Positions 26,087 through 35,221 are shown, numbered from the stretch's first letter. The stretch is DNA of 64,000 nt from Hyphomicrobium_A sp963728165 (GCA_963728165.1 CAVSIY010000006.1:124001-188000), one strand, 5' to 3'. Notes: generated by a model not told the origin, from the letters alone. Program-made: numbers and translations.

Positions 26087-26212
26087 AACACCTCACCCAA
26101 GAACCAACTTCTGTCGTGCATGTCGGTTCAGGTCGCAATAGCGGACTGTGATGAGCGGATTGGTGACCGTCCAGAAGACCGGTGGATCATCGAGGATCAG
26201 AGTTCCGAAAGC

Positions 26213-27010
26213 TCACTGACTTCGCCGGGCTAAGTTTGAGCCGCACTTCTGCATCGGCGGGGCCGTCGTCGACCAGCGGTCTTTGGTCACCGTCACCACG
26301 TACCGTCGGCAGTCAGGGGCGGCGCCGCGCACGAAGCGCACCTCGAAAAGGGCAAGCTCGGGCCGGCGCTGCCGCGGCCAGACGAAGGTGCCTGTATCGG
26401 GTGTCTTGGCCAGGGCGGTCTCAATGGCGATGCGCGCATTGCCGTAGTCGGTCGGCGACAGCCGCGACAGGAGGGCCCGCGACAGATCCGGGTGAAGGCC
26501 TACGGCGGCCGCGCGCGCCTGAAACGGGTTGGCTGGGTCGGAAGCGGGTGGCGGAAGCGGCGAGACTGAGAAGCCTTTGTCAGCCGGTGCCGTGGCGACA
26601 GTCGTCAGGGGTTGTGCTGGCGGCGGTGTCGCAGAATTGGCGGCGGCCATGTCGCTCGGTGGTTGGAGCGACGCGGTATCAAATTGCGATGCCGGTTCGG
26701 CTGAGTCAGCGTGGTCTGGCGGGGCCATCGCCGGCTCGAGCGGGCCCGGTTCTCTGCCGTCCACCAATGCCGACGGGGTCGCGAATTTTGTCGAAAGCCA
26801 GCCCTGCCAACTTTCCGGGTGTCTGAGCAGCCACCAGCCACCGGCCACGATCAGCAGCACCATGCAGACGCGCAAGATGGAATTCCCGCGCGTGTCGGCA
26901 GGCGGTGGGCAAATCCTCTCCCCCGGGTACAACGGGCTTTCCAGCACGTCGTCTTCGTGTGGATCGAAATAGGAAGCTGGCGCACGTTTGCGCCGAGCGA
27001 GCAGACTCAT
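26213..27010 (-). CDS. Hypothetical single-pass membrane protein
   Basis: 265 residues. A basic N-terminal cytoplasmic segment (MSLLARRKRAPASYF) and an acidic stretch precede one membrane helix at about 45-60 (ILRVCMVLLIVAGGWWLL). A long Pro/Ala-rich linker follows, then a compact C-terminal domain (about 170-255) with RLSPTDYGNARIAIETAL and two Cys (DCRRYVV, MQKCGSN), probably periplasmic and disulfide-linked. I do not recognise the domain. No operon partner. Confidence 0.7.
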   Translation of the reverse strand: MSLLARRKRAPASYFDPHEDDVLESPLYPGERICPPPADTRGNSILRVCMVLLIVAGGWWLLRHPESWQGWLSTKFATPSALVDGREPGPLEPAMAPPDHADSAEPASQFDTASLQPPSDMAAANSATPPPAQPLTTVATAPADKGFSVSPLPPPASDPANPFQARAAAVGLHPDLSRALLSRLSPTDYGNARIAIETALAKTPDTGTFVWPRQRRPELALFEVRFVRGAAPDCRRYVVTVTKDRWSTTAPPMQKCGSNLARRSQ

Positions 27011-27541
27011 GACTAACCCCCTGATATCTATCCCTTAGTAGATATCTGCCCGCCGCAGTCTATGGGTCAGCAGTCTGAGGGCGAAATGATGGCGGCCTCG
27101 AAGTGTGAACTTCTGGCCCGTGGGACTCGGAGCAGCTTACGGTCTCCGCCCAATGCACCGGCCCGCTCCGCGCAAGTCCGCCAGCGCACGTCTGCGCCCC
27201 CGGCCGTTGAAGCGGGCGTGGGGAGTGTAAGGGGGGCGGGGGAAGGCGGGGTCCGGTCGGGCGTTGTCACGCGCGATGCCTGGACTGCAGCTCAAGTCCG
27301 CAAAGGGCCATGAGCGGACGTACGCCGTGCGTTGGAATGTCCAAGTACGAACTGCAGACGACGCGGCGTTTTGGCGGGCAAGGCCCGCGCCTCTGGCCAG
27401 GCACCGAGTGCCCCCAAGAGCACATTTGAAGCCCAGATCGGCCAGCCATCGAGATGGCGCGATTTGACACTTGATTGAGGCAAGCACGGACTGGCATCAA
27501 CGGGGAGGGGGCATGGCACCGGCAAGGCAGATCGAGTTTCG
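27011..27541. other. Intergenic, no gene seen
   Basis: 530 bases between divergent genes. Reading frames here are low-complexity and lack start signals. G-rich run at 27220-27256. A promoter for the L,D-transpeptidase gene must lie near its end, but no clear -35/-10 pair is visible. Confidence 0.4.
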
Positions 27542-29248
27542 ATGAAAAAATCCACAGTTCGGCGTTTGACACTTCCCGCCATCGTAACGATTGCAGCCGT
27601 TGCCGCTCTGACGGCGCCGCCCACCGAAGTCAGGGCGCGACAGTCGGCTCGTCCCGCAGAATCGACGGCGCCGCGAGATGCCGGCGAGCCGATCATGGCG
27701 ATCGTGTCGATCAAGTCCCAGCAAATCACATTCTATGACGCCGACGGTTGGATATTCAGGGCGCCGGTGTCGACCGGCGTCAAGGGACGCGAAACGCCGG
27801 CCGGTGTCTTCGCCGTTCTCGAGAAGGACTTGGACCACCACTCGACCCTCTACGACGATGCCTCGATGCCGCACATGCAGCGCCTGACCTGGAACGGCAT
27901 CGCGTTCCACGGCGGCCCATTGCCGGGGTATGCCGCCTCGCACGGCTGCGTGCGCATGCCCTACGGTTTTGCCGAGAAGTTGTTCGACAAGACGCGGATC
28001 GGGATGCGCGTGATCATTTCTCCCAACGACGCCACTCCCGTCGAGATTTCTCACGCAGCGCTGCTGGTGCCGGACGCTGAGGCCGTCGCCGCTGCTCCGG
28101 GGCATGCCGAGACGCTCGCCCGCGAGGCAGTAGAGGCCGCCAAGGCGGTCGGCGAGACGAAGAAGGCAGCCAAGCAAGCAGCGCGCGAGGCGGCGTCTGC
28201 AAAAGCGACGCTGCGCAAGATGGAACGGCACAAGTCCTCGGCCGACGAGGATCTCGCTGACGCCGAAAAGGCACTCGAAAAGGCCAAGTCGGTCGAGGCC
28301 AAGGCGCAGGAACAAAAGCTCAAGGCCGCTGCCAAGGCCGCAGAAGCGGCCACGAAACTCGACGCTGCCAAAGCCGGTGCAGATGCGAACATCGATGCTG
28401 CAGCCAAGGCCGCCGAGACCACCAAAGCGGAACGGCAGAAATCCGCGGCCGACGAAGATCTCGCCGACGCCGAAAAGGCACTCGAAAAGGTCAAGTCGGG
28501 CGAGGCCAAGGCGCAGGAACGAAGGCTCAAGGCCGCTGCCAAGGCAACCGACGCGGCTACGAAGCTCGACACCGCCAAATCCGATGCGACCTCGAAAAAC
28601 GATGCCGCAGCCAAGGCAGCGGATGCCGCCAAGGAGGCCGCAACGAGGAAGGTCGACACCGCCAAAGCGGCGAAGGACGCACAGCTCGCGCTCGAGCCGG
28701 TCTCGGTCTACATCAGCCGCGCGACACAGAAGCTTTACGTGCGGCGGAACACGCATAAGCCATGGCCGGACGGCGGCGAGGTCTTCGATGCGAGCATTGA
28801 GGTTCCGGTCACGATCCGCGACCCCGACAAGCCCATCGGCACGCATGTGTTCACGGCAATGGCGAGCAACGATGCGGGACTTCGGTGGACAGTGGTCACG
28901 ATCGACAACGGCGACGATGCCAAGGACGCGCTCGACCGGATCAGCATCCCCAAGGACGTGCTCGATCGCATCGCGCCGACCGCGCTGCCGCGATCCTCGA
29001 TCATAATCTCCGACGAACCGCTGAGCCGCGAGACCAACTATCGCACCGAGTTTGTTGCGGTGCTGAGCAACCAGCCCCAGGGCGGCTTCATAACGCGCCG
29101 GCCTACGGTCTCTGCTATCCCTGAAGATGCCAGATCGTGGCAACCCGGCTTCTTCGGCTTCTTTGGCCAGCCTAGCCAGGATCCGCAACCTGGCGATAAC
29201 CGGCGGCGCCGCCGCAGGCAGCAGGGGAAACCGGGTTTGTTCTGGTAA
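27542..29248 (+). CDS. L,D-transpeptidase with duplicated helical repeat
   Basis: 568 residues. A signal peptide (1-33) is followed by a YkuD catalytic domain (about 50-160) with HGGPLPGYAASHGCVRMP; Cys136 is the nucleophile. This class forms 3-3 peptidoglycan crosslinks or attaches proteins to the wall. Residues about 175-375 form an Ala/Lys/Glu-rich coiled coil containing a 69-residue unit repeated twice (from residues 231 and 300). After that, VYISRATQKLYVRR and KPIGTHVFTAM resemble the beginning of a second YkuD domain, but no SHGC motif follows, so it is a non-catalytic remnant or binding module. The tail is Arg/Gln-rich. Length is well above single-domain YkuD proteins. Confidence 0.88.
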   Translation: MKKSTVRRLTLPAIVTIAAVAALTAPPTEVRARQSARPAESTAPRDAGEPIMAIVSIKSQQITFYDADGWIFRAPVSTGVKGRETPAGVFAVLEKDLDHHSTLYDDASMPHMQRLTWNGIAFHGGPLPGYAASHGCVRMPYGFAEKLFDKTRIGMRVIISPNDATPVEISHAALLVPDAEAVAAAPGHAETLAREAVEAAKAVGETKKAAKQAAREAASAKATLRKMERHKSSADEDLADAEKALEKAKSVEAKAQEQKLKAAAKAAEAATKLDAAKAGADANIDAAAKAAETTKAERQKSAADEDLADAEKALEKVKSGEAKAQERRLKAAAKATDAATKLDTAKSDATSKNDAAAKAADAAKEAATRKVDTAKAAKDAQLALEPVSVYISRATQKLYVRRNTHKPWPDGGEVFDASIEVPVTIRDPDKPIGTHVFTAMASNDAGLRWTVVTIDNGDDAKDALDRISIPKDVLDRIAPTALPRSSIIISDEPLSRETNYRTEFVAVLSNQPQGGFITRRPTVSAIPEDARSWQPGFFGFFGQPSQDPQPGDNRRRRRRQQGKPGLFW

Positions 29249-29466
29249 GTGACGGCACGCCGGTCGTTGGCCTCCTGGGTGCGCCGTCACTGTTTCGACC
29301 TTGGCGCTTTCCGCAAGCGTAGGTCCCGTCGGTCGAGCAAGCCTACCGACGGGACGTCCAAGCATGTCCGTAATCTCTGCACTGGAAAAGTCAGCTTTCC
29401 GCTCGCGATGCACACTCGAACGTCCGCTCGGGTCATAAGCAGACATTCGCGGATCAGGCTAGACGC

Positions 29467-30431
29467 TCAACGCGCCTTGCGCGCCCTAATCACCGTCTTC
29501 CCGCCCGCCTCAGCAGCGACGCGGATGATCGTCTCGCGCAACCAGATGTGCGCGGGATCCTTGTCGTAGGATGCGTGCCACAAGCAGCGAGCTCGTCAGC
29601 TGCGGCAGTTCGACGGGCGGCGGGCTGAGGCTGAGACCTAACTCGTCGGCAAAATAGTGCGCGAGCCTGGCATGCATGGTGGTGATGACCGCTGCGCCGG
29701 CGACGAGAAACGGCACGGCCACGAAGTGCGGCGTCACCAGCGCGATTTTCCGACTGAGGCCGAGTTTTTCCAGCGCCTCGTCCACCACGCCGCGCTCGCC
29801 GCGGCGCAAGCTCGTCAGCACGTGCGGCAAGCGCACGTAGTCTTCAAGCGAGATCGGCGGCTTCACGTGCACCTTCTTCTGCATTGAACATGACGAGGTA
29901 GGTGTCGGTGCTCAGCAATCGCCGCTTGTGGTGCACCTGGCCGCCGGCGAACGCCCCGACCCCGATGCCGAGATCGAGGCGATCGGCGTCGAGGTCATCG
30001 AGCAGCCCCTGGCCTTCGGCCGCATAGAAGCGAAAGCGGATGCCGGGCGCGTGCGCGCACACGTAGGCGAGCAGCGCCGGGCCCACCAGGACCTCGACGC
30101 TGTCGGGCAAGCCGATGCGAAAGACGCGTTCCGCCGTCGCCGGATCGAACGCCTCCTCGCGCGAGACCAGCGTCTCGATCTGCGCCAGCGCGATACGCAC
30201 CGGATCGGCGAGCGCCAGAGCGCGAGGCGTCGGCTGCATCCCACCGGGCCCGCGCGTCATGAGCTCATCACCAAACAGCTCACGCAGCCGCGCCAGGTTG
30301 TGGCTCATGGCCGACTGGCCGATGCCGATGCGGGCTGCCGCCTTGGTGACGCTGCGCTCGGCCAGCAGCGCATCCAGCGCTACGAGCAGATTGAGATCCA
30401 CGCGGGATAAATTGATGTGATCGATGGGCAT
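29467..30431 (-). CDS. LysR-type transcriptional regulator (two frameshifts)
   Basis: The N-terminal helix-turn-helix is intact (VDLNLLVALDALLAERSVTK, AAARIGIGQSAMSHNLARL). The effector-binding domain continues to DTYLVMFNA, where the frame shifts near 29878, resumes with KKVHVKPPISLEDYVRLPHV, and shifts again near 29567, resuming KDPAHIWLRETIIRVAAEAG to a TGA at 29467. Dropping one base at each point restores about 320 residues, a normal LysR length. The effector is unknown. A 24-base palindrome directly before the ATG and a divergent secreted-protein gene suggest autoregulation and control of that neighbour. Two independent single-base insertions in one gene suggest sequence error, but real decay cannot be excluded. 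Confidence 0.85.
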
Positions 30432-30432
30432 T

Positions 30433-30456
30433 ATTAATCCAATCTGTTGGACTAAT
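30433..30456. promoter_or_regulatory. LysR-family operator candidate
   Basis: ATTAATCCA-atctgt-TGGACTAAT, a near-perfect dyad (one mismatch) ending two bases from the LysR start codon, 82 bases before the divergent gene at 30538. Size and position fit a LysR binding site. Confidence 0.65.
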
Positions 30457-30537
30457 TATGCCCCCTGTACCATTTTCCCTGGCAACAGACCAGCGCATCC
30501 GCGTTCTGGCCTCCACCACCAGAGATGGGAGACAGTC

Positions 30538-30879
30538 ATGAGCTTTCGGAAAGTTGCCTTCATCGCCGCGGCCGTCACCTTGGCCTCGATCGGTTCCGCC
30601 ACGATCACTTCGGCATGGGCGGGCGGGCCGCGCGCTCACACGATCGACCTCGGCAACGTCAACGGCGTTGCCTACTACACCGAGGAAGCCGGCCGCTTCC
30701 ATGTCGTTGCGACGGTTGCCCAGCAAGAAGGTCAGCCCATCCGCGTCGAGACGGTGCTCGCCCCGGGTCAGTCCTTCGTGCTCTCCACGGCAAAGCAGGG
30801 TGACGCGGTGCCCACGAGCGTCGAGCTCAGCCGGGAAGCGGGCGACCTCATGGTTCGCGCCGTTGCCGCGACGAACTGA
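30538..30879 (+). CDS. Small secreted protein divergent from LysR gene
   Basis: 113 residues; signal peptide 1-28 (ending SAWA) and a mature beta-rich domain with HTIDLGNVNGVAYYTEEAG and FHVVATVAQQEGQP. No recognised family. GGGAGA precedes the ATG and a strong terminator follows, so it is monocistronic. Divergent placement from the LysR gene across a palindrome suggests it is the regulator's target. Confidence 0.75.
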   Translation: MSFRKVAFIAAAVTLASIGSATITSAWAGGPRAHTIDLGNVNGVAYYTEEAGRFHVVATVAQQEGQPIRVETVLAPGQSFVLSTAKQGDAVPTSVELSREAGDLMVRAVAATN

Positions 30880-30898
30880 GTCAGCACTTGCATGAGCA

Positions 30899-30935
30899 GG
30901 CCCGGCGCCAACGCGCCGGGCCTCGTTGTTTGCCG
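30899..30935 (+). terminator. Terminator of the 30538-30879 gene
   Basis: Ten-base perfect stem GGCCCGGCGC/GCGCCGGGCC, loop CAAC, followed by TCGTTGTTT. Confidence 0.85.
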
Positions 30936-30982
30936 ACGCTTCCAGTGCCTCGGTCGTTGCCAGAGGCAAGTTTGGGCGTGAG

Positions 30983-31837
30983 CTACTCCAGCCCGCTCTT
31001 GTGCAGCAGCCGCAGCACGGCCGTGCACGGCACCAGGAACGTTTGCCAATCGTCCTTCTTCTTGGGATCGACGTCGTAGCGGAATTTGTTGTCGGCGCCC
31101 GCCGCCCCTTGCGCGACAACGCCGACGAGTGAGCCGCCTTCATCCACGACCGGGCCGCCCGAGCTGCCGGGGAGCGAGTCGACGCTCGAGGCGATGTACG
31201 TGGACGTGACCCCGCGGAAGTCCGTTCGCCCCAGACCGACAAAGTCCCCCTTGCTCCAGCGCTTGACCTCGCGGCGCAAGCGCAGGGAGCGGCGCTTGCC
31301 GACGCCGGGAAATCCGATCGCATAGATCTCGCGGTGCAGAGACTTGTCGCACTTATCATCGACCGGAACCGGGTTGCCGATGCGCAGATTGGCCCCGGCC
31401 TCGACCTTGATGACGGCGATATCATAGGCGTCGTCGATTAGGACAGGCTTCACGTGGTCGAGCCGAAGCGGCGCCCGCGCCACCGTGATGCCGTCGCGCT
31501 CGAAGCGCCGCTGGTGGATGTCTTCCGCCAGGTAACGGCGCGGTTGCTTGCAATCGGCGATCGCGTGGCCGGCCGTTATGAAGAAGTAGTCGGCGCGCTT
31601 GGCGCGGCGCTCGTTTTGCGCCTTCCCAACGTAGAAGGCCGTGGCGGTATAGACGCTTCTCCGACCCTCGCACACGAAGGCATAGACGGACGGCCACACG
31701 GCGCGCACGGCCGGCGGCTTGTTGTCTGTGAAGAAGCCCTCGGCGGCCAATGAGGAAGCAGCGGGCGTGCCGGCCAAAGCGGCGCACAGCAACAGCCATG
31801 CAGAGTTGAGAGCTATGGCTCGGAAACGGCGCGCCAC
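30983..31837 (-). CDS. Secreted trypsin-like serine protease
   Basis: 284 residues starting at a GTG three bases after the pntB stop. Signal peptide about 1-32 (ending SSLAA). The chymotrypsin-fold triad is visible: His in FFITAGHAIADC, Asp in DAYDIAVIKVE, Ser in LPGSSGGPVVDEGG. There is no PDZ domain, unlike DegP. It is probably a periplasmic protease; substrate unknown. The tight spacing puts it in the transhydrogenase operon. Confidence 0.85.
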   Translation of the reverse strand: MARRFRAIALNSAWLLLCAALAGTPAASSLAAEGFFTDNKPPAVRAVWPSVYAFVCEGRRSVYTATAFYVGKAQNERRAKRADYFFITAGHAIADCKQPRRYLAEDIHQRRFERDGITVARAPLRLDHVKPVLIDDAYDIAVIKVEAGANLRIGNPVPVDDKCDKSLHREIYAIGFPGVGKRRSLRLRREVKRWSKGDFVGLGRTDFRGVTSTYIASSVDSLPGSSGGPVVDEGGSLVGVVAQGAAGADNKFRYDVDPKKKDDWQTFLVPCTAVLRLLHKSGLE

Positions 31838-31839
31838 CG

Positions 31840-33243
31840 TCAGTGCGCGAGCGCCTTGACGATGTTCTCGGTCATCTTCTTGGCGTCGCCCAACACCATC
31901 ACCGTGTTGTCGCGGTAGAAAAGCGGGTTGTCGATGCCGGCATAGCCCGAGGCGAGCGAGCGCTTGTTGAAGAGCACGGTGCCGCCCTTCCACACCTGCA
32001 ACACCGGCATGCCGTAGATGGGCGAGGTCTTGTCGTCCTCGGCCGCCGGGTTGGTCACGTCGTTGGCGCCGATCACGTAGACGACGTCGGTCTGCGGGAA
32101 CTCGGAATTGATGTCCTCGAGCTCGAACACCTCGTCGTAGGGCACGTTGGCCTCGGCCAGCAGCACGTTCATGTGGCCCGGCATGCGTCCCGCCACGGGG
32201 TGGATCGCGTACTTGACCTCGACGCCCTCTTTCTTCAGCGCGTCCGCCATCTCGCGCAGCGCGTGCTGCGCCTGCGCCACCGCCATGCCGTAGCCCGGCA
32301 CGATGATGACGCGGGAAGCGTTCTTCATCACGTAGGCTGCGTCCTCCGCCGAGCCGAGCTTGACGGGCTTTTGCTCGGCACCTCCCGCCGGGCCTGCGAC
32401 CTCGCCGCCAAAGCCGCCGAGGATCACCGAGACGAACGAGCGGTTCATGCCCTTGCACATGATGTAGGACAGGATCGCGCCCGAGGAGCCGACGAGCGCG
32501 CCGGTGATGATGAGCGCGATGTTCGATAGCGTGAAGCCGATGCCGGCGGCGGCCCAGCCCGAGTAGGAGTTGAGCATCGAGATGACGACCGGCATGTCGG
32601 CGCCGCCGATCGGGATGATGATGAGGATGCCGAACAGCATGGCGGTAAGCGTGATGGCCCAGAACAGCAGCGGCTCGCCGCCCGAGAGGCAGAAGCTGTA
32701 GATGAGCCAGACCAAGAGCCCGAACAGCGCCAGGTTGATCAGGTGGCGCCCCGGCAGAGTGATGGGCTTGCCCGACATGCGCCCCGACAATTTCGCAAAC
32801 GCGATGACGGAGCCGGTAAAGGTGATGGCGCCGATGGCGACGCCGAGCGACATCTCGATGAGGCTCGCGAAGTGAATGTCGCCGGCGGTGCCGATGCCGA
32901 AGCTATCGGGCGCATAGAGCGCGGAGGCGGCGACGAACACCGCCGCGAGACCGACGAGCGAGTGGAAGGCGGCGACGAGCTCGGGCATCGCCGTCATGGG
33001 GATGCGCCGCGCGGTGATGGCGCCGATGAGGCCGCCGACGGCCAGCCCGCCGCCGATCATGTACCAGGTGACGGGAAGCTCGGGCGCAGCGATGGCGAGC
33101 GTCGTCGCCATGGCGATCGCCATGCCGAGCATGCCGAAGTAGTTGCCTTGGCGCGAGGTGGCGGGGCTCGACAGCCCGCGCAGGGCGAGGATGAACAGCA
33201 CGCCCGAGGCGAGGTAGAGGCCTGCGACGAGATTGGGGGACAT
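31840..33243 (-). CDS. pntB: Proton-translocating transhydrogenase subunit beta
   Basis: 467 residues. An N-terminal membrane half with eight or nine helices (LYLASGVLFILALRGLSSP, then ARRIPMTAMPELVAAFHS) precedes a C-terminal NADP(H)-binding domain with VPGYGMAVAQAQHALREMAD and the late GGTVLFNKRSLASGYAG. It couples hydride transfer from NADH to NADP+ with proton entry. Start chosen at ATG 33243 by family similarity; an in-frame GTG at 33258 overlaps the previous stop and is an alternative. Part of the pntA-pntAB-pntB operon. Confidence 0.96.
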   Translation of the reverse strand: MSPNLVAGLYLASGVLFILALRGLSSPATSRQGNYFGMLGMAIAMATTLAIAAPELPVTWYMIGGGLAVGGLIGAITARRIPMTAMPELVAAFHSLVGLAAVFVAASALYAPDSFGIGTAGDIHFASLIEMSLGVAIGAITFTGSVIAFAKLSGRMSGKPITLPGRHLINLALFGLLVWLIYSFCLSGGEPLLFWAITLTAMLFGILIIIPIGGADMPVVISMLNSYSGWAAAGIGFTLSNIALIITGALVGSSGAILSYIMCKGMNRSFVSVILGGFGGEVAGPAGGAEQKPVKLGSAEDAAYVMKNASRVIIVPGYGMAVAQAQHALREMADALKKEGVEVKYAIHPVAGRMPGHMNVLLAEANVPYDEVFELEDINSEFPQTDVVYVIGANDVTNPAAEDDKTSPIYGMPVLQVWKGGTVLFNKRSLASGYAGIDNPLFYRDNTVMVLGDAKKMTENIVKALAH

Positions 33244-33254
33244 CGTTGGGATCG

Positions 33255-33650
33255 TCACCGCTTGTCGCCCTTCTTCTTGTACATGGCGAGCATGCGCTGC
33301 GTGACGAGGAAGCCGCCGAAGATGTTGACCGCCGCCATGGCGAGCGCGAGCAGCCCGAAAGCCTTGGAGTATGTGGGGTTGCCGAAGCTCATGAGCGCGT
33401 CGATGCCGCCGTGCTCCACCGCCACGGCTAAGAGCGCGCCGACGACGATCACCGAGGAGATGGCGTTGGTCACCGACATCAAGGGCGTGTGCAGGGCCGG
33501 CGTGACGCTCCAGACCACGTAGTAGCCGACGAAGATCGCCATCACGAACACCATCAGCTCGTAGACGACGGGGTCGATGGCGCCGCCGATGCCGCCTGCC
33601 GCGAACGCTGGCGTCGGCAGCATTAGGGCAACCAACAGAACCTGACACAT
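33255..33650 (-). CDS. pntAB: Transhydrogenase alpha-2 (membrane) subunit
   Basis: About 131 residues. Three membrane helices in the C-terminal part (VYELMVFVMAIFVGYYVVW, VTPALHTPLMSVTNAISS, GLLALAMAAVNIFGGFLVT) match the split PntA membrane domain of alphaproteobacteria. The N-terminus carries an extra hydrophobic, signal-peptide-like stretch (VLLVALMLPTPAFA) that family members often lack. The start is uncertain: ATG 33650 is the likeliest, and the frame runs back to 33743 through a palindromic repeat. Confidence 0.9.
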   Translation of the reverse strand: MCQVLLVALMLPTPAFAAGGIGGAIDPVVYELMVFVMAIFVGYYVVWSVTPALHTPLMSVTNAISSVIVVGALLAVAVEHGGIDALMSFGNPTYSKAFGLLALAMAAVNIFGGFLVTQRMLAMYKKKGDKR

Positions 33651-33677
33651 GGCCTTGAATGCAGCCCAAACGCTTTT

Positions 33678-33779
33678 CTCCCTCCCCCTTGATGGGGGAG
33701 GGTCGGGGAGGGGGTGGTGCACCGCATTAGAAGTTGTGGACACCCCCCGCCCTATCCCTGCCCCGCAAGGGGGAGGGAA
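33678..33779. repeat. Pair of inverted palindromic repeats between pnt genes
   Basis: Two copies of an approximately 39-base GC-rich element in opposite orientation, at 33678-33716 and 33741-33779. Each contains CCTCCCCCTTG followed by a G-rich run. A related fragment occurs at 12957-12982 before ileS. Such paired elements resemble REP/BIME-type sequences and could form a strong hairpin between pntA and pntAB. Confidence 0.75.
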
Positions 33780-33827
33780 CGAGGTCGGGTGAAGCCGACA
33801 CGCTTGCGAGAGTTTCGATCCGTCATC

Positions 33828-34967
33828 TCACGCTCCCTGTGCGGTGAGGCTCGGGTGGACAATTCTGCCGTCCTTGGCCACAAGCGTGCCTTTGACGATC
33901 TCGTCGTCCCAGTCGATCTTGAGGGCCTTCTCGTCCTTGTCGATCAGGGTGCCGAGGAACGCCAGCAGGTTCTTGGCATAAAGGCTCGAGGCGTTGACCG
34001 GGATCTCGCCCGCGAGGTTGAGCGGAGCAAAGATGCGCACGCCGCCCACATCGATCGTCTTGCCGGGTTCGGAGAGCTCGCAGTTGCCCCCGCGCTCAGC
34101 CGCAAGATCGACGATGACCGCGCCGGGCTTCATGCTCTCGACCATGGCGCGCGTGATGAGCCTGGGCGCCGGGCGTCCGGGGATCAGCGCTGTCGTCACG
34201 ACGATGTCCTGATTCTTGATGTGGGAGGCGACGAGCTCGGCCTGCTTTTGCTGATACTCGGCCGACATCGGCTTGGCATACCCGGCTGCGGTCTGGGCCT
34301 GCTTGAACTCCTCGTCCTCCACCGCGATGAACTTAGCGCCGAGCGAGGCGACCTGCTCCTTGGCAGCGGGGCGCACGTCGGTTGCCGACACCTGTGCGCC
34401 GAGCCGGCGCGCCGTGGCGATCGCCTGCAGGCCGGCGACGCCGGCGCCCATGATGAAAACTTTTGCGGCGGGCACCGTGCCCGCCGCTGTCATCATCATC
34501 GGCATGGCAGAATCGAACATCGCCGCAGCATCGACGACGGCCTTGTAGCCGGCGAGGTTCGCCTGGCTCGAGAGCACGTCCATGGATTGGGCGCGCGTGA
34601 TGCGCGGCATGAACTCCATGGAGAACAGCGCCGCGTTGGTGGCGGCAAGCGCCTCGAGACCGGCCCGGTCGCCGTAAGGGTCGAGCATGGCGACGACCAA
34701 GGCGCCGGGCTTCAAGCCCTTCACCTCGTCGGCGCTCGGCCGGCGCACTTTCAGGAGAATGTCGGCATCGCGCAGCGCTTGTGCCGCGTTTCCCGCGATC
34801 TCGGCCCCTTGCGCCTTCAGCGCCTCGTCGGAGAAGCGCGAGCGCATGCCGGCACCCGCCTCGACCTTCACGTGAGCGCCGAGCGCGGTGAGCTTCTTTA
34901 CCGTCTCAGGCGAGACCGCGACACGCGGCTCGTCTGTCCCCTCCGCCGTAACAGCTATGGTGACCAT
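33828..34967 (-). CDS. pntA: Transhydrogenase subunit alpha (NAD-binding)
   Basis: 379 residues, the soluble NAD(H)-binding part only. MVTIAVTAEGTDEPRVAVSP begins it; the Rossmann motif VFIMGAGVAGLQAIATARRL lies near 165, followed by ATDVRPAAKEQV and the mobile-loop region. The ATG at 34967 has GGAAG upstream. Fused in E. coli to the membrane part; here separate, as in Rhodospirillum. First gene of the operon, downstream of the oxidase subunit IV gene. Confidence 0.96.
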   Translation of the reverse strand: MVTIAVTAEGTDEPRVAVSPETVKKLTALGAHVKVEAGAGMRSRFSDEALKAQGAEIAGNAAQALRDADILLKVRRPSADEVKGLKPGALVVAMLDPYGDRAGLEALAATNAALFSMEFMPRITRAQSMDVLSSQANLAGYKAVVDAAAMFDSAMPMMMTAAGTVPAAKVFIMGAGVAGLQAIATARRLGAQVSATDVRPAAKEQVASLGAKFIAVEDEEFKQAQTAAGYAKPMSAEYQQKQAELVASHIKNQDIVVTTALIPGRPAPRLITRAMVESMKPGAVIVDLAAERGGNCELSEPGKTIDVGGVRIFAPLNLAGEIPVNASSLYAKNLLAFLGTLIDKDEKALKIDWDDEIVKGTLVAKDGRIVHPSLTAQGA

Positions 34968-35077
34968 GGACACTTCCGATCGTGCGGAGGACTTTGGCCG
35001 CCGGAAAGGCGCGAAAGCTCCAAGAAATCAGTCTCGTCTTGCGTCTGCGGGCGCATCGGCTGCGACCGAGGCGCGGA

Positions 35078-35221
35078 CTAGACCAAGAAGTAGGCCATGC
35101 CCGCCAAGAGCAGGACGAGGCACACGATCGCTACTTTGGTGAAAAGCAGGAACTGCTTGTAGGTCTGAGCATGCTGGGCGTAGTCCATCGCAGGATTGCC
35201 GCTAGACAAGTCGATCGCCAC
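35078..35221 (-). CDS. aa3-type cytochrome c oxidase subunit IV
   Basis: A 47-residue membrane peptide starting at a GTG after GGGAGGGGA. The motif AMDYAQHAQTYKQFLLFTK followed by one helix (VAIVCLVLLLAGMAYFLV) is the bacterial CoxIV family (short fourth subunit of aa3 oxidase). In many Hyphomicrobiales this gene lies directly upstream of pntA, not with the other oxidase genes, as here. Confidence 0.85.
   Translation of the reverse strand: MAIDLSSGNPAMDYAQHAQTYKQFLLFTKVAIVCLVLLLAGMAYFLV

Noticed and set aside
27497..29446. 649-codon minus-strand frame opposite the L,D-transpeptidase
   Set aside because: Repeats mirror those of the sense gene; no recognisable domain or start signal.
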